Positions 43,581-52,161 of a DNA stretch of 64,000 nucleotides are shown piece by piece (position 1 is the first letter of the stretch; each line of letters starts with the position of its first letter). A model generated the notes under the pieces. It searched no databases, was not told where the DNA came from, and saw only the letters and a list, made by a program, of their open reading frames with translations. Origin of the DNA: Bacteroidota bacterium (GTDB lineage Bacteria; Bacteroidota; Bacteroidia; Flavobacteriales_D; Crocinitomicaceae); assembly GCA_016192075.1 (NCBI GenBank), contig JACPUU010000021.1, positions 124,001 to 188,000 on the forward strand, read 5' to 3'. Position numbers and translations under genes: made by a program.

Positions 43581-46385
43581 ATGCGAACCTTTCCTTTCAT
43601 TCTATTGTTGCTGGCAACTAATTCTTTGTCCGGACAATTTGCCAAATCCTATCATTACGACGGTGATATACAACCCTATCTGGGTGTGTACATAGCACCT
43701 GACCTGGCGGACGAAGGTACTTTTATTGGTGGTATGAAAAAAACAAATAATGACGGAACCCTCCAGTTGATTATTGGTAAAATCGATCGCTATGGAACAT
43801 CGTTGTGGTACCAGACACAGTCATTTTCTGAATCATATCCTACAATGGGCATAACTGACCTGATATCCACAGAAACCCATATTTTTTCAGGCTGTGTTTT
43901 GAAAGACCAGTTAGGTACAGACTTCCATTTTACACTCTACAAGTATGATCTTTCAGGGCAGCTACAGGATTCGCTGGTAATTGACGATGTAAAATCATAC
44001 AAAACCCAATTGGCTATTGACGGCAGCGGTGCACTTGTTTTTTCTCTTGAAAAAGCAGATGGCCTCATTCATTATTACCGAACCGATGTCTCAACAATGC
44101 AACTGACTCACGACCAATACTTCGGTTATATGACTGAAGGCAGCCTCATATATTCCCGCTCACTTTACGTGGAAACAAAACCAGCTTACTCCCTATTAGC
44201 CTATGAACGCAATGATACTGTCTACTTTAGCCGGTTCTCTGCTTATGGAACTATAACAAATCAGTTCTCAGTACCCATTCCAGGTTCAACTCTTTTTACC
44301 GGCTTCTGCATAGATGAAAGTGATCATGTTTTTTTACTGGTGAATACTCTGTACACCAGCGGTATCTCCTCTCCTGCTGACAATCCAGTTATCATTCTGA
44401 AAACTTCAGAAACCGGTTTTCTCCAAAATACATTCACCCATTCTCCATCAAAAGGTGTGACTTACCGTGATATTTGCACCGACCAGGCAAGCGGAACTAT
44501 TTATGTAGCTTGCAATGACGGCGGTGGAGGATATCAGGGAGGAATCATAAAACTGAACGTTGATGGGACCTTTCAGGAAGAACAATTGCTTGAAAATACA
44601 CCCTTAAACACCATTTATGTACATGGAAATTACGCAATGGCCAGCGGCAGAACAGTTGATCAGGTGCTATTTTGTGACACACTTTCTGAGGGTGCATTTG
44701 CACTTATCCGGCAACCCCTGAATCAGCCATTACTATCCGAAATTGCATCACCCAATACTCCGGCTCAGATTAACAACTGGAATACGCATGTAAATGCACA
44801 GGGATACCACGGTAACGGAATCAATCAAACCGGATCTTTCACCCAGGGAATAGGAATTACAATGTACCGTTCCGGCTTATTATTTGGTGGAAAAGATGAA
44901 ACAAATGATATTCGCGTGGCTAGTCCCGAGTATTATAACATATTCAGATGTGGACCTATTACGGATACACAGTACATTGATTCAGTCAATGAAGCTGATC
45001 GTTGGTCACGTTGCTGGAAAATAACCCGCCAGCAGATAGATGCTCACATACAGGCATACCAGACCGGTGATGCCGGATATAATACGCCCGAAGTCATTCG
45101 CAGCTGGCCCGGGAATGGTGACCCGGTAAAGGGTCAGTCTTTGGAATTGGCGAAATTCCAGGACCTCAATTCGAACCTGTTGTATGAACCGGAACTTGGC
45201 GAATATCCACTCATTTTAGGAGACCATTGTATACTCAGCATCTATAGCGCAAATCCTGCTGACATTGTCAATTCATATCTTGATTCGTCTGAAATGATAA
45301 AAATCCAGGTGATTGAATACACTTATGGGTTTGGCTGCACAGAAGACTCAGCCTTGCAAAACACTTTTTTCCGAACTTGCTTTATTCAAAACCCATCTGG
45401 TCAGAATTATTCCGAATGTTATTTTGGAAATTATACCGATTTTGATGTAATTGATCCATACCAAAACTACTATTCAACAGAAGTTGACAGAGGTATGTTG
45501 TATACCACTTATACTAATGGCACGGATGGTGCTGAGGCAGGAATATTGCTATTGAATTCCCAACAGGATTCTGATGGGTCAGACAACAATCTTGGGTACG
45601 GTACAAATGAAAGTGCAAATGGATTTGGATATAGCGACGGTATAACGGACAATGAAACAAAAAGTCTGACATCTTCTTACATCTATAGCTCCGGTGTTGG
45701 AAGTCCATTTGATAACGGGGTAGAAGGCGTCTATAATTTCTACAGAGGACTTTGGCCGAATGGTTCCCCATTCTTTTTTGCAGATACAACCACTATTGAA
45801 ACCACATACATGTACCCGGGAAATTCAGATACTTCTCACTTCGGAACTGGGGGTGTTGATCCCGGATTCATCTGGGATGAATGGACCGAAATGAACCCAA
45901 TCGGATCGGACAGACGTGGAATAGCCTGCTCAGGTCCATTCACGTTTATTGACCAGGAAATTATCCGTTTTGATGTAGCATTTACCGCAGCAATAACAGA
46001 CTCAATAACCAGTTCGAGTCATGATCTTTTGATTAAAGGCAGTGATAGTATCCGGAATTACTTTAAAACAAATACCACACCCTGTGGCCAGAATTTTGAT
46101 TTTTATGCACCGTTCAATGGTATTTATCCGTATCTGCAAACAAATAAAATCGAACCGGTGACTCCAACTCTTTTTCCAAACCCTACCACCGAAAATCTTA
46201 CCATTCAGGGTTTCCCTGAAAATACAACCCTGACTATTTACAACATACATGGACAACTGATCTCAAATGAACTGATCTATCATAGCAGCGTAACGTATAA
46301 TTATGGATACCTCCCGGCAGGAATCTATGTCGTAACTCTTCAAAGTGAAAACTACACTGGCACCCTCAAATTTGTAAAACAATAG
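43581..46385 (+). CDS. Large secreted T9SS cargo protein of unknown function
   Basis: A 934-residue protein with signal peptide (MRTFPFILLLLATNSLSGQ; start placed here rather than 54 nt upstream). The first half is a beta-propeller-like region of repeated strands (LIIGKIDRYGTSLWYQTQS, GTIYVACNDGGGGYQGGIIKL). The second half, from about 420, has Asp/Asn-rich motifs (DSDGSDNNLGYG, QDLNSNLLYEPELGEYPLI) that look like calcium-binding or 'DxDxDG'-style surface repeats seen in other Bacteroidota cargo. It ends in a T9SS sorting module (LFPNPTTENLTIQGF, GIYVVTLQSENY). Its function is unknown. Confidence 0.8.
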   Translation: MRTFPFILLLLATNSLSGQFAKSYHYDGDIQPYLGVYIAPDLADEGTFIGGMKKTNNDGTLQLIIGKIDRYGTSLWYQTQSFSESYPTMGITDLISTETHIFSGCVLKDQLGTDFHFTLYKYDLSGQLQDSLVIDDVKSYKTQLAIDGSGALVFSLEKADGLIHYYRTDVSTMQLTHDQYFGYMTEGSLIYSRSLYVETKPAYSLLAYERNDTVYFSRFSAYGTITNQFSVPIPGSTLFTGFCIDESDHVFLLVNTLYTSGISSPADNPVIILKTSETGFLQNTFTHSPSKGVTYRDICTDQASGTIYVACNDGGGGYQGGIIKLNVDGTFQEEQLLENTPLNTIYVHGNYAMASGRTVDQVLFCDTLSEGAFALIRQPLNQPLLSEIASPNTPAQINNWNTHVNAQGYHGNGINQTGSFTQGIGITMYRSGLLFGGKDETNDIRVASPEYYNIFRCGPITDTQYIDSVNEADRWSRCWKITRQQIDAHIQAYQTGDAGYNTPEVIRSWPGNGDPVKGQSLELAKFQDLNSNLLYEPELGEYPLILGDHCILSIYSANPADIVNSYLDSSEMIKIQVIEYTYGFGCTEDSALQNTFFRTCFIQNPSGQNYSECYFGNYTDFDVIDPYQNYYSTEVDRGMLYTTYTNGTDGAEAGILLLNSQQDSDGSDNNLGYGTNESANGFGYSDGITDNETKSLTSSYIYSSGVGSPFDNGVEGVYNFYRGLWPNGSPFFFADTTTIETTYMYPGNSDTSHFGTGGVDPGFIWDEWTEMNPIGSDRRGIACSGPFTFIDQEIIRFDVAFTAAITDSITSSSHDLLIKGSDSIRNYFKTNTTPCGQNFDFYAPFNGIYPYLQTNKIEPVTPTLFPNPTTENLTIQGFPENTTLTIYNIHGQLISNELIYHSSVTYNYGYLPAGIYVVTLQSENYTGTLKFVKQ

Positions 46386-46407
46386 TTGATCCTCCCCAAC
46401 ATATTTG

Positions 46408-46415
46408 TATCTTTG
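46408..46415 (+). promoter_or_regulatory. Likely tRNA-Ser promoter -7 element
   Basis: TATCTTTG, full consensus. It sits immediately before the terminator hairpin, so a transcript started from it would begin inside the 5' arm. Confidence 0.5.
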
Positions 46416-46417
46416 CG

Positions 46418-46451
46418 TCCCGCTTGCTTAAAAACAGGCGGGATTTTTTTT
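46418..46451 (+). terminator. Terminator of the large T9SS gene, overlapping the tRNA promoter
   Basis: A 9-bp stem TCCCGCTTG/CAGGCGGGA (one wobble), an 8-nt loop and a run of eight T. Confidence 0.75.
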
Positions 46452-46457
46452 CAACAA

Positions 46458-46586
46458 AGAGGTGGTCCCGAAGTTTCGGGAAACGCGCGGCCTCAATTAA
46501 AAGCGTGCAAAAAACATAACCGGAGAGGTGGTCCCGAAGCTTCGGGAAACGCGCGGCCTCAATTAAAGCGTGCAAAAAACATAATC
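46458..46586 (+). repeat. Two tandem 5'-truncated tRNA-Ser-like copies
   Basis: Units start at 46458 and about 46523 (66 bp apart), and the real tRNA starts 65 bp later. Each unit shares GAGAGGTGG, AACGCGC and AAAGCGTG with the tRNA in the same order, but the D-arm is replaced by TCCCGAAG(C/T)TTCGGGA, a palindrome (perfect in unit 2), and the anticodon 5' strand and the whole 3' half are missing. Confidence 0.7.
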
Positions 46587-46671
46587 GGAGAGGTGGCAGA
46601 GTGGCTGAACGCGCACGCTTGGAAAGCGTGTTTACAGAAATGTAACGGGGGTTCGAATCCCCCTCTCTCCG
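46587..46671 (+). tRNA. tRNA-Ser (anticodon GGA)
   Basis: An 85-nt class II tRNA: acceptor GGAGAGG with TCTCTCC, anticodon arm CACGC, loop TTGGAAA, GCGTG with anticodon GGA at 46621-46623, a variable arm and T-arm GGGGGTTCGAATCCCCC, discriminator G. No CCA is encoded. Partial copies flank it on both sides. Confidence 0.93.
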
Positions 46672-46930
46672 CTTTCAGTCGCAGTAGCGACTTTCAGCGG
46701 ACTTGTCCGCAATGAAATCGTGAAGGCGACAAAACACCACACCAAAAGCTCGCTTAATTTTGGTTTTGAAGTGAAGCGAATCAGACACGCAGTGGCTGGT
46801 TTTGTAAAAATGCTTTGCAAGGCTCCCCACAAGGGATCACAACGTAATCCCCCCTCTCTCCGCTTTCAGTCGCAGTAGCGACTTTCAGCGGACATGTCCG
46901 CAATGAAATCGTGAAGGCGACAAAACACCA
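46656..46930. repeat. Direct repeat carrying the tRNA-Ser 3' end
   Basis: A block of about 84 bp starting in the tRNA 3' half (46656-46739) recurs at 46846-46930, offset 191 bp, with one C added and one substitution. It includes AATCCCCC(C)TCTCTCC from the tRNA, a GTCGC/GCGAC hairpin and the palindrome GCGGACATGTCCGC. The spacer (46740-46845) holds no gene. From 46931 to 47115 I see nothing recognisable. Confidence 0.8.
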
Positions 46931-47115
46931 TTTGAATTTTCTTTTCAATACAATGGCGTAAGATAAGTTCTTCCTTCATCCAACCGGATGATTCTATACT
47001 GTGGCATTCAGCCAATGTTTCTTTGTCATCAAAAAGTCAAAATGGTATCAATACGTAATTATTGCGTGTACCGGAACAGGACACTTTTACTCCAAAAAAA
47101 TCAACCCACTTTTTG

Positions 47116-47123
47116 TATATTTG
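47116..47123 (+). promoter_or_regulatory. Promoter of the TPR-SpoIIE gene
   Basis: TATATTTG, full match to TAnnTTTG. It lies inside the open frame upstream of the next gene, so it argues that translation starts downstream, at about 47142. Confidence 0.5.
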
Positions 47124-47141
47124 ATTAACCTAACCCAGAAT

Positions 47142-49163
47142 TTGAAAACTCCGCCAAAAATTCTCTGCTTGTCATTCCAATCTCCATGGACGCTTTTGCT
47201 TGCTGTGTTGTTGTTGACCCATACACCCGCCTGGAACCAGCAGGATAGCCTGCAAACAGAACTTGAAAAAGCGAAAACCGATTCGGCAAAAGTGGATCTT
47301 CTTCTCCAATTAGGCTGGATAATACTGGGAGAAAATCCGGAAGAAGCCCTTACTTACGGACTTACTGCAGAACCTCTGGTTATTCGGCTGAAAGATCCGT
47401 ACCGTGCTGAAAACACGTACCGCCTGATGGCATTTTGTTATGGTGATATGAATGACAGGCCCTCATGCCTGGAAAATCACATGAAACGAATTCACATTCT
47501 GGAATCAATTGGTGAACGAAGCAAATTGATGGCAAGCGCATACTACGAAGCAGCCTCTGTTTTGGACAGCCAAAATCAGGATGAAGCAGCAGAAATTTTC
47601 TATAACAAATGCAGCCAGCTGGGTATGGAACTCAACATGAAAACCTTATACGCATATCCACTTTTGCCTTTGTCCGGGATGAAATCTGAACGCGGAGATA
47701 CAGTTGGTGCAAAGGCTGATTTGAGGCTGGCGTATTCATTAATTCAAAATCAGGGCACACCCATTGAACCCATTCTGCTTGCAAACCTTTCAGTCATACT
47801 TATTGAGCAGGACAGCCTTGAAGAAGCAAAACGCCTGATTGATTCAGCATATATACTACTGCCCTCTCTTGATCAGCCAGAAGTTGCCGGCTTTGTCTAT
47901 CAGGCAAGCGGATTGATTCAAACCAACCTGGGCAACCCCGCCAAAGCCGTGGAAGAATTCCATAAAGCACTTGACAACTGGGAGCCTTTGAACAAATATT
48001 TCTACCTGCAGGGACTGTATCTTCAACTTGCCCGGGCATATTCTACCGTAAATGCGGATTCAGCTGTTCACTATTTTGAAAAACACATTGAGCTTAGCAA
48101 ACAGGTAAACAATGAAGACAATAACGCCCAAATTGCCGAAATGGAGGCCCGTTATAAAAATGAAGAGAAACAAAAAGAAATTGAACTCCTTTCTGCCGAC
48201 AAAAAACTGGCTGATCTCGAAAACACGCGGCAGTCTCAAATTTCAACGCTGGTTTCCACGCTGCTTGGAGCGGTTATCCTCTTCTCCATTTTTCTCATCA
48301 GCCGTATTCGTATTATCCGAAAACAAAACAATCTGATTCAGGAACAAAAAAGAGAGGTTGTTCAGCAGAAAGAAATTGTCGAAGAAAAATCACGGGAAAT
48401 TTTTGATTCCATTACCTATGCACGGCGCATTCAGTCTGCCGCTATGCCTGATCCTAAAGCCGTTGAACAATACCTCAGCAAAGTAATTGTGACCTACATT
48501 CCAAAAGATCAACTCAGCGGAGACTTCTATTGGTTTGGAAAAATGAAATCCAAAGAGGCCAAAGAAATGGCACTTTTTGCTTTAGGTGATTGCACCGGCC
48601 ATGGAGTCCCCGGTGCGCTGCTCAGTATTTTAGGAATCAATTACCTCAATGTAAGTCAGGCGTATCACAACCTCACCGATCCTTCACACGTATTGAATTT
48701 TTTGAACGAAGGCATTTTTTCTACCTTTCAGGCATCTGACAATGAAATTCGCGATGGAATGGATATTGCGCTGGTTGCTGTTGATCCGGACAAGAAAAAA
48801 CTGTATTATGCCGCGGCAAAAAATCCGGTTTACATTTTACGTCAGTCAACCTTAATTATACTCAAAGGAGATTCACACGCCGTTGGCAAAGGCACCAGAA
48901 ACGGGCAGGCCGAACATTTCAATCTTTTTGAATTTGATTACGAGCCGGACGATATCGTCTATCTTTTTTCAGATGGATATGCCGACCAGTTTGGCGGAGA
49001 AAAAGGGAAAAAATTCTCCTCCAAACGTCTGCGCAATTACTTAACTGAAATCAAAAATCAACCTCTCAAAAAACAGCAGAACATTCTGGAAGAAAATTTC
49101 AAAACCTGGAAAGGCAACTTTGAACAATTGGACGATGTTTGTTTTATTGGGGTGCAGTTGTGA
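47142..49163 (+). CDS. TPR sensor with SpoIIE/PP2C phosphatase domain
   Basis: About 673 residues. The frame is open upstream, but the consensus promoter at 47116-47123 and the signal-like MKTPPKILCLSFQSPW point to the TTG at 47142 as the start; no ATG fits. The periplasmic part is a tetratricopeptide superhelix (about 30-360; for example VYQASGLIQTNLGNPAKAVEEF). A membrane helix (STLLGAVILFSIFLISRI) and coiled coil lead through DSITYARRIQSAAMPD to the phosphatase: YIPKDQLSGDFYWFG, GDCTGHGVPGALLS, RDGMDIALVAVD, FSDGYADQFGGEKG. It is the third SpoIIE-type phosphatase in the window and acts without a visible partner. Confidence 0.85.
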   Translation: MKTPPKILCLSFQSPWTLLLAVLLLTHTPAWNQQDSLQTELEKAKTDSAKVDLLLQLGWIILGENPEEALTYGLTAEPLVIRLKDPYRAENTYRLMAFCYGDMNDRPSCLENHMKRIHILESIGERSKLMASAYYEAASVLDSQNQDEAAEIFYNKCSQLGMELNMKTLYAYPLLPLSGMKSERGDTVGAKADLRLAYSLIQNQGTPIEPILLANLSVILIEQDSLEEAKRLIDSAYILLPSLDQPEVAGFVYQASGLIQTNLGNPAKAVEEFHKALDNWEPLNKYFYLQGLYLQLARAYSTVNADSAVHYFEKHIELSKQVNNEDNNAQIAEMEARYKNEEKQKEIELLSADKKLADLENTRQSQISTLVSTLLGAVILFSIFLISRIRIIRKQNNLIQEQKREVVQQKEIVEEKSREIFDSITYARRIQSAAMPDPKAVEQYLSKVIVTYIPKDQLSGDFYWFGKMKSKEAKEMALFALGDCTGHGVPGALLSILGINYLNVSQAYHNLTDPSHVLNFLNEGIFSTFQASDNEIRDGMDIALVAVDPDKKKLYYAAAKNPVYILRQSTLIILKGDSHAVGKGTRNGQAEHFNLFEFDYEPDDIVYLFSDGYADQFGGEKGKKFSSKRLRNYLTEIKNQPLKKQQNILEENFKTWKGNFEQLDDVCFIGVQL

Positions 49164-49200
49164 TGAGGATGGTATCTAAAAACAAATCAAGCCTCTGAAA

Positions 49201-50964
49201 TCAACATTGCACCAGCGGAAATGAAACAATAATTTTGGTGCCTATACCCACCTGGTTTTCATCTTTCAGATCTTCAACGTGAACATGATGATCCTGCTCA
49301 CTGATTTCATTTAAAATTTCAATGCGCGTTTTGGTTATGTTCATACCGTGTGATTTATTAACGCCTCCCTTGCGGTTTTCTTTTAAATGAATCGCCGTCT
49401 CTCTGCCAACCCCATTATCCACTATTTCACATACTACACGGTCATTGTGCAATGCAAATGAAATAACCAAAATTCCCTGGTAATCAATAAGACCTAAGCC
49501 ATGAACAATTGAATTTTCAACGTAAGGCTGAAGCAGCATGGGTGGAATTACCACATCGTCTGTATCAATTTCTGAACTCACGTTAATGATGTACGAAAAT
49601 TTATTGCGGAGTCTTTTTAGCTCAAGACTGATATAGGCCTCCAGAAAAGAAATCTCATCAGACAGGGTAATGTATTCTTTTAATGAATTATTGAGAACGG
49701 TGCGCATCAGTTTAGAGAACTCTGAAATATAATTAAGCGCCGGTTCCCGGTTTTCATCAAGAATGTAATACTGAATTGAATTTAAGGAATTGTAAATGAA
49801 ATGCGGATTCAATTGTGAGCTCAGCAATTTGGACTGATGCTGCAGTGCCTGGCGCTTTTCACACCGCGCTTTCTGACTTGACTTTTCAATTTCCGTGATA
49901 TCTGTAAACAAAATAATAGTGCCCGTAATATCGCCTGATTTATCAATGTATGCTGCCGAATTGTAGTAGACAAATCGATCACTTCCATCACGCGATCGAA
50001 TTCGCCTTTTGGTACGTTCAGACAAAACACCTGTAGGTTTAGCCTCGTTTTCCTGATCTTTCACATTCAGATAACCCGGCCCCAGTTTATGCACTGACAT
50101 GCCGGTAAGTTCATCGGGACAATACCCTGTAATTCTTGAAAAGCCTAAATTGGCATACCGCACACGCAACTCTGTATCCAGAATAAGAACTCCCTCGTTC
50201 ATAATTTCGAGAATGCGGTTTGCCGGAAAGGCCGAACTGTAACGGAACAGCTTGTATTTTTGTAACGCAATAAGCGAGGCTATGGAAAAGGTTAGAATTG
50301 CGGGTGCTGTAAGCGGCATTTCTTCAAGGCCCAAAACCTGCGGAAAAATAATCTGGCATACAACACCAATGGCCGAAGGAATTAAATAGCCAATAAATAA
50401 AATCAGTGACCGGCGCCTCAGAATGAGATCTTTTTTGCGTGAACTAACAGCATATCTGGCCAGAAAATACATAGTACTTGTACTTGTACAAAAAACCCAA
50501 AGCGTTTCAGCAGATTGAAAAGTACCCAGCCTGGGATCACTTTTCCAGTTCCACACTTCATCTGTAATTACCGGCCAGGTATAAATGTTCAAAATGAGCG
50601 CACCAAAAAATACAACCGCCGGCAAATAAATAAACAGGTAAAAAAGCCGTGATTTCAGCACCCGTTTGTTCCCTGAAAAAAGGACAGAAAAATGTAACCC
50701 GGCTGCGGTACAAGGTATAATTGACAAACTAATGCACCGGTTCCAGAAAATGGCTGTTGCTTCATTACCGGAAAGCCGGAAAAAACCCTCTGAAATCTGC
50801 CATACTGAACAGGAAATGACAAAAACCAAAAACACCGTTGTAGTGGTAGTCCTTGGAATCTTTAACCACATGTAAATAGATATTGCCAGGCCTATCACGC
50901 CGGGTATAAACGCAAGCAGCGAAATACCTATATAATCTGTCGTAATTTCAAAACTGGTGTTCAT
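49201..50964 (-). CDS. LytS-type sensor histidine kinase with 7TM and PAS domains
   Basis: A 587-residue kinase. The first ~235 residues form a seven-helix membrane sensor (histidine kinase 7TM type). A PAS domain follows (about 245-355, LEIMNEGVLILDTELRVRYANLGFSRITGY). The catalytic part is of the His_kinase (PF06580) class: SSQLNPHFIYNSLN with the phospho-acceptor His at about residue 388, the N box LLQPYVENSIVHGL and the G box VDNGVGRE and GIGTKIIV. Such kinases normally pair with a LytTR response regulator, but none is adjacent, so it is an orphan. It converges with the TPR-SpoIIE gene. Confidence 0.88.
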   Translation of the reverse strand: MNTSFEITTDYIGISLLAFIPGVIGLAISIYMWLKIPRTTTTTVFLVFVISCSVWQISEGFFRLSGNEATAIFWNRCISLSIIPCTAAGLHFSVLFSGNKRVLKSRLFYLFIYLPAVVFFGALILNIYTWPVITDEVWNWKSDPRLGTFQSAETLWVFCTSTSTMYFLARYAVSSRKKDLILRRRSLILFIGYLIPSAIGVVCQIIFPQVLGLEEMPLTAPAILTFSIASLIALQKYKLFRYSSAFPANRILEIMNEGVLILDTELRVRYANLGFSRITGYCPDELTGMSVHKLGPGYLNVKDQENEAKPTGVLSERTKRRIRSRDGSDRFVYYNSAAYIDKSGDITGTIILFTDITEIEKSSQKARCEKRQALQHQSKLLSSQLNPHFIYNSLNSIQYYILDENREPALNYISEFSKLMRTVLNNSLKEYITLSDEISFLEAYISLELKRLRNKFSYIINVSSEIDTDDVVIPPMLLQPYVENSIVHGLGLIDYQGILVISFALHNDRVVCEIVDNGVGRETAIHLKENRKGGVNKSHGMNITKTRIEILNEISEQDHHVHVEDLKDENQVGIGTKIIVSFPLVQC

Positions 50965-51308
50965 ACTTAATCACCTACTGGTGTACTTAGAATAGTAGAA
51001 GGTATTAGTTTGGCGCGCAACAAACAAAAAAAATTTCCCAATGCATCGTGTACCATTCCCAAAGCACGCATAATATTTTATAAATCGTTTAAAACATGGA
51101 TTAATTGGTTTTTGATGAAGATAACTTAAAAAATTAATTCCGCAAAACGGCCCTATCTTTTCGATGGAAACCTCTAAATCGGCTTTCGGAAATTCGCAGG
51201 CTGCATTGGTTTTGCAGCATTAATTCAATAACTACTGCCTGCAATGCATAGCCAAACTTCTTTCCGCAAACGTAGATTATGATTTGAAAAAAAGGGATCA
51301 GGCAAAAA
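50965..51308. other. 344-bp gap without a gene
   Basis: An AT-rich stretch between the kinase start and the end of the SUFU-domain gene. It should hold the kinase promoter, but no exact TAnnTTTG is visible on the minus strand. I see no ORF, RNA or repeat. Confidence 0.5.
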
Positions 51309-51905
51309 TCAAAACAGTCCCATGAATTTTTTTCGGGCTACCGGTTGCCGGAAAATGTCAACCGTTTCATCTATTTTTTTGTCAGCAAAAATCTGAAAAA
51401 GTGCCTTGTGTGAATTTTGTGTTTTAAACGCAAATTCTTTAGCAAATATTGGTATTACGGCCAGCATTTGAAAGCCTGCATCAACCAATAAATTACGGTT
51501 TAGCTGATTGTGCAGTGCCATGGGCTCACTCAAAATAAAATAGGTGCACTTTAAATTTTCATCTATATTTTCGGGTGGATTTCCGGCGGGCAGGGTATCA
51601 CCAACACCAAACCAGGTATTATTTTTCTGAGGTACCTGGGCAATACGGTTCAACCAGTAAACCGGCCAGTTTTTTTTTGAAAAATCCCAGTATTCAGGCA
51701 GCAGAAAATACAGTTCAATGCGCTCATGCCCCTGGTTTTTTTCATCAACCGGCTGTGGCCTGGCAGAAAGACCCTCTGTAAAAAGAAGCCTGAACGCGCC
51801 CGATTCCGGCTTCAGAGACCGGATAACAAACCCATATTCTGCATTTTTATGCAAAACAGGCGCATCAGCGGCGCCAAAAATGGTCTGAAGTTTTTCTGTT
51901 ACCAC
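51309..51905 (-). CDS. Suppressor of fused (SUFU) domain protein
   Basis: About 198 residues of the bacterial SUFU family: RIELYFLLPEYWDFSKKNW, PVYWLNRIAQVPQKNNTWFG, GDTLPAGNPPENIDE, FQMLAVIPIFAKEFAFK. The family often appears in bacterial immunity proteins of polymorphic toxins, but no toxin is nearby. The start is uncertain: no ATG lies near the domain. I use the GTG at 51905 (MVTEKLQTIFG); the open frame continues to an ATG at 52055, but those 50 residues look non-coding. Confidence 0.7.
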   Translation of the reverse strand: MVTEKLQTIFGAADAPVLHKNAEYGFVIRSLKPESGAFRLLFTEGLSARPQPVDEKNQGHERIELYFLLPEYWDFSKKNWPVYWLNRIAQVPQKNNTWFGVGDTLPAGNPPENIDENLKCTYFILSEPMALHNQLNRNLLVDAGFQMLAVIPIFAKEFAFKTQNSHKALFQIFADKKIDETVDIFRQPVARKKFMGLF

Positions 51906-52104
51906 ACTGCAAAGGTAGCCGAATATCAGAACCTGGTACCTTAAACTGCGGCAAGAATGTGTCAGCAATAAATTCCCTTTTTTGCATGCTGCGTGCTGCG
52001 CGTAATGAATGCAGTCAGCGGACCCCCAAAACAAGCCCGGGCAATAAAAAAACACCCGCGCTGAAGGGCTGAAGCATCCATTTTTGGTGGATTCAAAAAG
52101 GTAT

Positions 52105-52136
52105 TTTGACAGCAGACCATTTTTTTCATACCTTTG
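52105..52136 (+). promoter_or_regulatory. Consensus promoter of a lipoprotein gene
   Basis: TTTG (52105-52108), 20 nt, TACCTTTG (52129-52136): the best match to the Bacteroidota promoter in the window. The ATG is 25 nt downstream. Confidence 0.7.
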
Positions 52137-52161
52137 AACAAACCCCTATAAATCAATTCCT

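Noticed and set aside
46366-46575. Minus-strand frame with a repeated 'LIEAARFPKLRDHL' unit
   Set aside because: It translates the two truncated tRNA-Ser copies.
46458-46930. CRISPR-like array
   Set aside because: Only two or three units, no unique spacers of constant length, no cas genes, and the units are tRNA-derived.
47001-47141. N-terminal extension of the TPR-SpoIIE protein from a GTG at 47001
   Set aside because: It would span the consensus promoter at 47116-47123 and adds a second hydrophobic stretch before the signal peptide.
51910-51917. TACCTTTG as the SUFU gene promoter
   Set aside because: It ends only 4 nt before the proposed GTG, and the start itself is uncertain, so a chance match cannot be excluded. 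It is listed only as weak support in the leaderless finding.
51906-52055. N-terminal extension of the SUFU gene to an ATG at 52055
   Set aside because: The 50 residues are Cys/His-rich without SUFU similarity and look non-coding.
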